Source: Deltaproteobacteria bacterium
GTDB lineage: Bacteria; Desulfobacterota; Binatia; UBA9968
Length of the DNA stretch: 34,311 nucleotides
Direction of reading: 5' to 3'
Assembly: GCA_016210115.1 (NCBI GenBank)
Contig: JACQUW010000146.1
Span: 1 to 34,311, forward strand
Shown: positions 30,932 to 34,311 of the stretch, piece by piece
Position numbering within the stretch: the first letter of the stretch is position 1
Layout of the letters: each line of letters begins with the position of its first letter
The notes under the pieces: model-generated
Told to the model about the DNA's origin: nothing
Databases searched by the model: none
What the model saw: only the letters and a program-made list of their open reading frames with translations
Translations under genes and position numbers: made by a program

Positions 30932-32599
30932 TCAGATGTCTGATGAGGGCGCGAAGTTTTGACGCTGCAAGGTGTCGCGGTAATTCCATGGCATCCACTC
31001 CTGAGGATTGCGGGACAGCTCCGCAGCGTGGATCTGCAGTTCGGTTAAGTAATCGAACGCGCTGATACCGGCGAGCTGGCAGGTATGAATCAGGCTCATG
31101 AAGAGATCCCCCACATGGGCGCCGTTTTGGGTCTTATAGAAAAGCGCATTTTTGCGATGCAGGATCGCCTTTTTCAAAGCGCGCTCGCAGATGTTGTTGT
31201 CGAGCGGGGCGCCGGGGACGCGCAGGAACAAGGTGAGTTTATGAAAATGGTGATTCATGTAGGAGATGGATTTGCAAAGACCGGAGTTGGGCTCCACCTT
31301 TCGCTCTTCGATCTGCTCGTTCATCCACTTTTCGAATTCCGCCATCAACGGAGCGCTTTGGGCTTGGTGCAAAGCGAGGCGCTCATCCGGCGACATGCCC
31401 TTTTCTTTGGCCAGGGCATCAGTTTGGTAAACCTCCCGGAGAGTCTCCAGCACGTAGCGACAGGACTCGGGAAAATTTCTGACCTGGTCGATAAATTTGC
31501 GCCGGCCGTGGGCGAGGCAGTTCGCCACGATGACCTCAAGATCCTTGGGCAAATTACGTGATAGCGCATCACACATCTGAATCGGAGGGCCGAGCTCTTT
31601 GGCCCGTTTCTTTAACAGATCGGTCAGATTTTCTCCCGCATGTTTGTGTCCGGTGAAAAACAAGGCGATCTTTCGTCCCTCGCGGGTGGAGACGATCCCG
31701 GAGGTGAAAATGCCGCTTCGCTCCTGGGCGGGTTCAGAATCGTCGAACTCCTCCGCCAGCTCGGCATTCTCGGGGCTCTGGCGCATGAGCGCGAGGATCC
31801 TCATCGCCGTATCATCATTGTGAAGCACCTCGCCCTGAGCGGCTTGTCTTATAAGCTCTTCGTAAGCGGCCTTGATTTCTGCGGCCACCGCCAGGACGAT
31901 CCCCCATTGGGTGGAAGCCGGTAGAGGGATGCCCAAATTTCCCTGGAGCCCTTCGAGCCGGTAGAAGGGAAGACCGCTCCCATACTTAAGGAGCGCGATC
32001 ATGCTCCCAGAGCTTGCGTCGTATTTCTCTGGCCCTACCCCGTCAGGAGCATCGGCCGTAAACACCTCGCCGCAGAGGTTACATCGGAGCTTTTCCAGCT
32101 GATAGACGGTTGCCGCCAACGGGGCCTGGCCCACGATCCGCACCAGCAATCCTGGTTGGGTGGAATTGTACACTTTGCCTTTTCTACATTCCGGGCAGCG
32201 ATCGCCCGATTTAAGCGAATTGTGCCTCACCTCGATCTTGGTGGCGCCGGGGTAAGCCTCTGCGCCGTTTCGACCGTGCCCTTTAGTTTTCTTCTCTGAC
32301 TTCTCCCGGCCCAATTCGATTAAAGAAGTGTCTGTTTTTTTCTGGTCCTCTGTTTTATGGGTTGGATCGCTCTTTAGAACATTGCGCGTCTTCTCGGTGC
32401 TCGCTCCAAAAAGGATCTGGCGCAGCCGCTCGATGGTGGTCTTTCGGTCCTCCAAAAGCCGGGTTAAATATCCGAGGGTCTCAACCGCCGCTTTGAGCGT
32501 CTGATAGTCCGGCTCGTTCAAGGGAGTTTTCTTGGCGCGCTCCAGAAGTCTTTCCAATTCTTCCATGTTGAGTTCTACCCGCTCTCTCGCTCGGTTCAT
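30932..32599 (-). CDS. tnpC: IS66 family transposase (TnpC)
   Basis: 555-residue DDE-type transposase of IS66. N-terminal helical part (1-70) with a leucine-rich coiled coil (NMEELERLLERAKKT), then a basic linker, and a zinc-binding domain with Cys135-x2-Cys138 and Cys173-x2-Cys176. The catalytic region starts with HNDDTAMRIL (Asp262/263), continues with MCDALSRNLP (second Asp), and ends with NNICERALKKAILHRKNALFYKT, where the Glu completes the triad. The C-terminal IS66 element follows (LIHTCQLAGISAFDYLTELQ). ATG 32599 overlaps the stop of the DruA-like gene as ATGA. All catalytic parts look intact, so the transposase may be active, but the ends of the element are not visible. Confidence 0.93.
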   Translation of the reverse strand: MNRARERVELNMEELERLLERAKKTPLNEPDYQTLKAAVETLGYLTRLLEDRKTTIERLRQILFGASTEKTRNVLKSDPTHKTEDQKKTDTSLIELGREKSEKKTKGHGRNGAEAYPGATKIEVRHNSLKSGDRCPECRKGKVYNSTQPGLLVRIVGQAPLAATVYQLEKLRCNLCGEVFTADAPDGVGPEKYDASSGSMIALLKYGSGLPFYRLEGLQGNLGIPLPASTQWGIVLAVAAEIKAAYEELIRQAAQGEVLHNDDTAMRILALMRQSPENAELAEEFDDSEPAQERSGIFTSGIVSTREGRKIALFFTGHKHAGENLTDLLKKRAKELGPPIQMCDALSRNLPKDLEVIVANCLAHGRRKFIDQVRNFPESCRYVLETLREVYQTDALAKEKGMSPDERLALHQAQSAPLMAEFEKWMNEQIEERKVEPNSGLCKSISYMNHHFHKLTLFLRVPGAPLDNNICERALKKAILHRKNALFYKTQNGAHVGDLFMSLIHTCQLAGISAFDYLTELQIHAAELSRNPQEWMPWNYRDTLQRQNFAPSSDI

Positions 32600-33486
32600 C
32601 TTCTCTCCGAAAGAAGGTCGCGGAAGCGCCTGGAGAGCGGGTAGCCTAAAACCTCTTTGATCGGCCGATTGGGCTTCTTGGTCTGATCAGCCTTGCCACG
32701 TCCGGTGGTCAAACCCAAGTAGATCCAGTTGGCGGCGCGGTAAGAGGTGCCGCGGAATCGCTCAGGGTCAATGAAGGTCTCCAGAAAATAGACCGGGTGA
32801 GCATAGATCCGCTGCCAGTCATCTGAGAGCACCCGGGCCATGCGGCTCAGAATGTGGGAGGCTAAATGAGGGACTAAAACAAAAGGCAAAATCAGAAAGC
32901 GGGTATTGTAGGCAATAAAGCCGATGTTTTGCCGGCGCGCCTCAGCCGACCAGCCGATGAAGCGATCCCTGGGACCGAGATGGCGCGGCGCCGAAGACCA
33001 CGCCAGGCAAGCAATCGGCCGGTTTAGCGCGTAGATGAGATACTTTAGATGCTCGCCCACCGGATGGGTGTAGCCGAGATAATGATAGCGCTCGATCAGA
33101 CTATTAAAGAGCGGCTCCTCCCAGCTATGGCGCACCTGGCGAAACTTAAGGGGCCGAATCTCACCCAGAGGAGCGCATAGCGGCGTCGTATCGACCAGCG
33201 CCAGAACTGGCCTTTGGCGCTCGGTAGCGCGCCGGGAAAGCGGATTGGGATTGACGTGGCGAACCGGCGGGAGCTCGATTAATCCCAAGCGGTGAAGCTT
33301 AAGCATCAGCCCCCGGCAGACCATCTCACGCAACGCTCCGTTGGGCTGGCGCCACTCCCACGCTTCACAGAGCTTTCTGGACAGCGCCCGGCGGCTTGCC
33401 GCTGGATGCTCGGCAATGAGCTTTCGGATAAACGCGACTTCGTCCTCGCTGATCGTGCGGCCCCGGTGCTTGAGAATCGCTTCCAT
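32596..33486 (-). CDS. DUF4338-family protein resembling Druantia DruA, IS66 passenger
   Basis: 296 residues from ATG 33486 (the frame continues to a TTG at 33522). N-terminal winged-helix-like part: EDEVAFIRKLIAEHPAASRR, then LCEAWEWRQPNGALREMVCR, then LMLKLHRLGLIELP. The main body has the DUF4338 words: VRHSWEEPLFNSLIERYHYL, GYTHPVGEHLKYLIYA, GWSAEARRQNIGFIAYNTRF, LILPFVLVPHLASHILSRMA, DWQRIYAHPVYFLETFIDPE, RFRGTSYRAANWIYLGLTTG. This family is known as DruA of the Druantia anti-phage system and also occurs linked to IS66 genes. No druB-E partners lie within the window. It sits between tnpB and tnpC with an ATGA coupling to tnpC, so here it is probably a transposon accessory gene; a defensive role is possible but unproven. 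Confidence 0.8.
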   Translation of the reverse strand: MEAILKHRGRTISEDEVAFIRKLIAEHPAASRRALSRKLCEAWEWRQPNGALREMVCRGLMLKLHRLGLIELPPVRHVNPNPLSRRATERQRPVLALVDTTPLCAPLGEIRPLKFRQVRHSWEEPLFNSLIERYHYLGYTHPVGEHLKYLIYALNRPIACLAWSSAPRHLGPRDRFIGWSAEARRQNIGFIAYNTRFLILPFVLVPHLASHILSRMARVLSDDWQRIYAHPVYFLETFIDPERFRGTSYRAANWIYLGLTTGRGKADQTKKPNRPIKEVLGYPLSRRFRDLLSERR

Positions 33487-33574
33487 GCGCCGCACTGTAA
33501 CAGAAGGGGTTTCGGAACGCAAGCCCCCAAACCGCCGGATCGTCCGATGGTCCCTCTTTCTTCTCTTGCTTCTC

Positions 33575-33937
33575 TTAGGGGGCCGGACTCACACGACGCC
33601 ACGCCGGAGCGGCGTTTGCCGTCTGGGGGTTGGCGCCCACCAAAAGCATCTGCAGCTCGTAGGCCTCCAGGGCTTTACAAACCTCGGTCTCGCTCGACGG
33701 CCAGAAGCGAAATCGCCCGCTCGACAGTCTCTTGTGCGCCAGCCAAAACCCCTGGCCATCGTAGGTGAGCACTTTGATCGCCGTCCCCCGACGGTTGCGG
33801 AAAACCACAAGACAGCCAGAAAAGGGATCCGCCCTTAAGACCTGTTTGCAAACCCGGGCCAACCCATCGATCCCGTTCCTGAAGTCTACGGCCTTAAGCG
33901 CCACTAAAATGCGCATCTGCGGCGTGATCTGTATCAT
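33575..33937 (-). CDS. tnpB: IS66 accessory protein TnpB
   Basis: 120 residues with the family signature: VDFRNGIDGLARVC near the start, then DPFSGCLVVFRNRRGTAIKV, LTYDGQGFWLAHKRLSSGRF, and RFWPSS. The TnpB length in IS66 elements is about 110-120. ATG 33937 overlaps the stop of tnpA as ATGA. TnpB is needed for efficient IS66 transposition, although its exact biochemical job is not settled. No frameshift or missing segment is visible. Confidence 0.92.
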   Translation of the reverse strand: MIQITPQMRILVALKAVDFRNGIDGLARVCKQVLRADPFSGCLVVFRNRRGTAIKVLTYDGQGFWLAHKRLSSGRFRFWPSSETEVCKALEAYELQMLLVGANPQTANAAPAWRRVSPAP

Positions 33938-34311
33938 CGCTCAGCACTCCACAAAGCGCGGCTTACGGCCGCCAGATCTCCCGCCGATATACTCTTGAGC
34001 TCAAGCGTCATCTTCGCCCCGCGCCGATCCTCTATCGCAAGGGTGCATTCACAAGGAGAAGCCGCAAAAGGGAGCACCTCGATAAAGCTCGCTTTGGCCC
34101 GCCTGCCTGGCTGCGGGCAGGCCTGTTGCTTCCTCCTGCCGTCCTTATGCGCAGTCTCCAGACGCTGCTTTAGGGCGTAGTAGTCAAGCCCCAGCGCGTG
34201 CGCGATGCTCGCAGGCCGATGTTTCTTGGCCAGCTTCGCTGCCGATCTCCAGAGGCTTTCGGGAATCCGCGATCGGTGCTTGCGCCGCCGGCGCCACGCC
34301 TGCAGACGACG
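33934..34311 (-). CDS. tnpA: IS66 accessory protein TnpA, partial (5' end outside window)
   Basis: 126 codons to the stop TGA (33934-33936), with the start beyond the window edge. Read on the minus strand it gives SRIPESLWRSAAKLAKKHR, then IAHALGLDYYALKQRL, a helix-turn-helix-like start typical of IS66 TnpA (OrfA). A C-terminal CTLAIEDRRGAKMTLELKSI part follows, then ALWSAER. Between them lies a QACPQPGRRAKA stretch, which is encoded by a palindrome (34101-34122) and looks like an inserted element. TnpA is a DNA-binding accessory protein of the transposition complex. Confidence 0.85.
   Translation of the reverse strand, partial: RRLQAWRRRRKHRSRIPESLWRSAAKLAKKHRPASIAHALGLDYYALKQRLETAHKDGRRKQQACPQPGRRAKASFIEVLPFAASPCECTLAIEDRRGAKMTLELKSISAGDLAAVSRALWSAER
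34101..34122. repeat. Short palindrome inside tnpA
   Basis: GCCTGCC (34101-34107), 8-base loop, GGCAGGC (34116-34122). It is in frame, coding a Gln/Pro/Arg-rich insert that breaks the otherwise family-like tnpA sequence. It could be an intragenic palindromic element. Confidence 0.45.

Larger units (their letters stand above)
30932..34311 (-). mobile_element. IS66-family insertion element with a DUF4338/DruA-like gene, 5' end outside the window
   Basis: Gene order on the minus strand is tnpA (partial), tnpB, DruA-like, tnpC, with ATGA overlaps between tnpA/tnpB and DruA-like/tnpC. This is the IS66 arrangement with one additional gene between tnpB and tnpC. The terminal inverted repeats could not be found: the right end must lie between the transposase stop (30932) and the toxin-like gene (30913), or farther away, and the left end is beyond base 34311. 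Confidence 0.85.

Noticed and set aside
32596..33522. Complete Druantia defence system
   Set aside because: Only a DruA-like gene is present; no DruB-E partners are visible, and it is embedded in an IS66 gene order.
1..34311. CRISPR arrays, tRNA and rRNA genes
   Set aside because: No regularly spaced direct repeats and no tRNA or rRNA-like sequence could be recognised by eye on either strand.

Overview
The window looks like a chromosome segment from an uncultured, GC-rich Gram-negative bacterium. The evidence is a run of outer-membrane-type lipoproteins, a HlyD-type periplasmic adaptor, a periplasmic six-heme cytochrome c, a PQQ-type dehydrogenase, a PEP-CTERM (exosortase substrate) protein, and several periplasmic binding proteins without permeases. 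This gene mix recalls soil or subsurface lineages such as Binatota, Rokubacteria, Tectomicrobia or other former Deltaproteobacteria. That placement is an inference from gene style; there is no rRNA, and I see no tRNA or CRISPR array.

Layout. (1) 1-4.5 kb: the end of a hydantoinase-type amidohydrolase faces a minus-strand operon (HlyD adaptor, 14-TM MFS pump, aldehyde dehydrogenase) with overlapping genes and a perfect 19-bp palindrome upstream. (2) 4.8-12.3 kb: seven plus-strand genes, each with its own gap of roughly 100 nt: binding protein, TctC protein, ketopantoate-reductase-like protein, reductive-dehalogenase-like protein, binding protein, second reductive-dehalogenase-like protein, 7Fe ferredoxin. 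A six-heme cytochrome c faces them. (3) 13.6-16.8 kb: four lipoprotein genes including an M48 metalloprotease; the last is broken by a one-base frameshift. (4) 16.9-20.7 kb: an enolase-superfamily enzyme with an altered metal ligand, then a PQQ-dependent sugar dehydrogenase paired with a PEP-CTERM protein. (5) 20.7-22.5 kb: a decayed gene remnant and a hypothetical envelope protein. (6) 22.8-28.4 kb: two isocitrate-lyase/PEP-mutase paralogues, one apparently catalytically dead, and a binding protein converge on a minus-strand operon of a LeuC-like large subunit and two LeuD-like small subunits. Together they suggest hydration/dehydration and C-C cleavage of an imported organic acid. (7) 28.4-30.9 kb: a double-HTH regulator, a TolB-like propeller, and a protein resembling the C-terminal end of a polymorphic toxin. 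(8) 30.9 kb to the window end: an IS66-type element (tnpA-tnpB-DUF4338/DruA-like-tnpC) that is cut by the window edge.

The main systems to follow up are the paired cytosolic reductive-dehalogenase-like proteins with an adjacent ferredoxin, the hydro-lyase/lyase cluster with duplicated and degenerate subunits, and the toxin-like/propeller pair next to an IS66 element carrying a DruA-like gene. All domain assignments were made by eye from motifs, without database searches.
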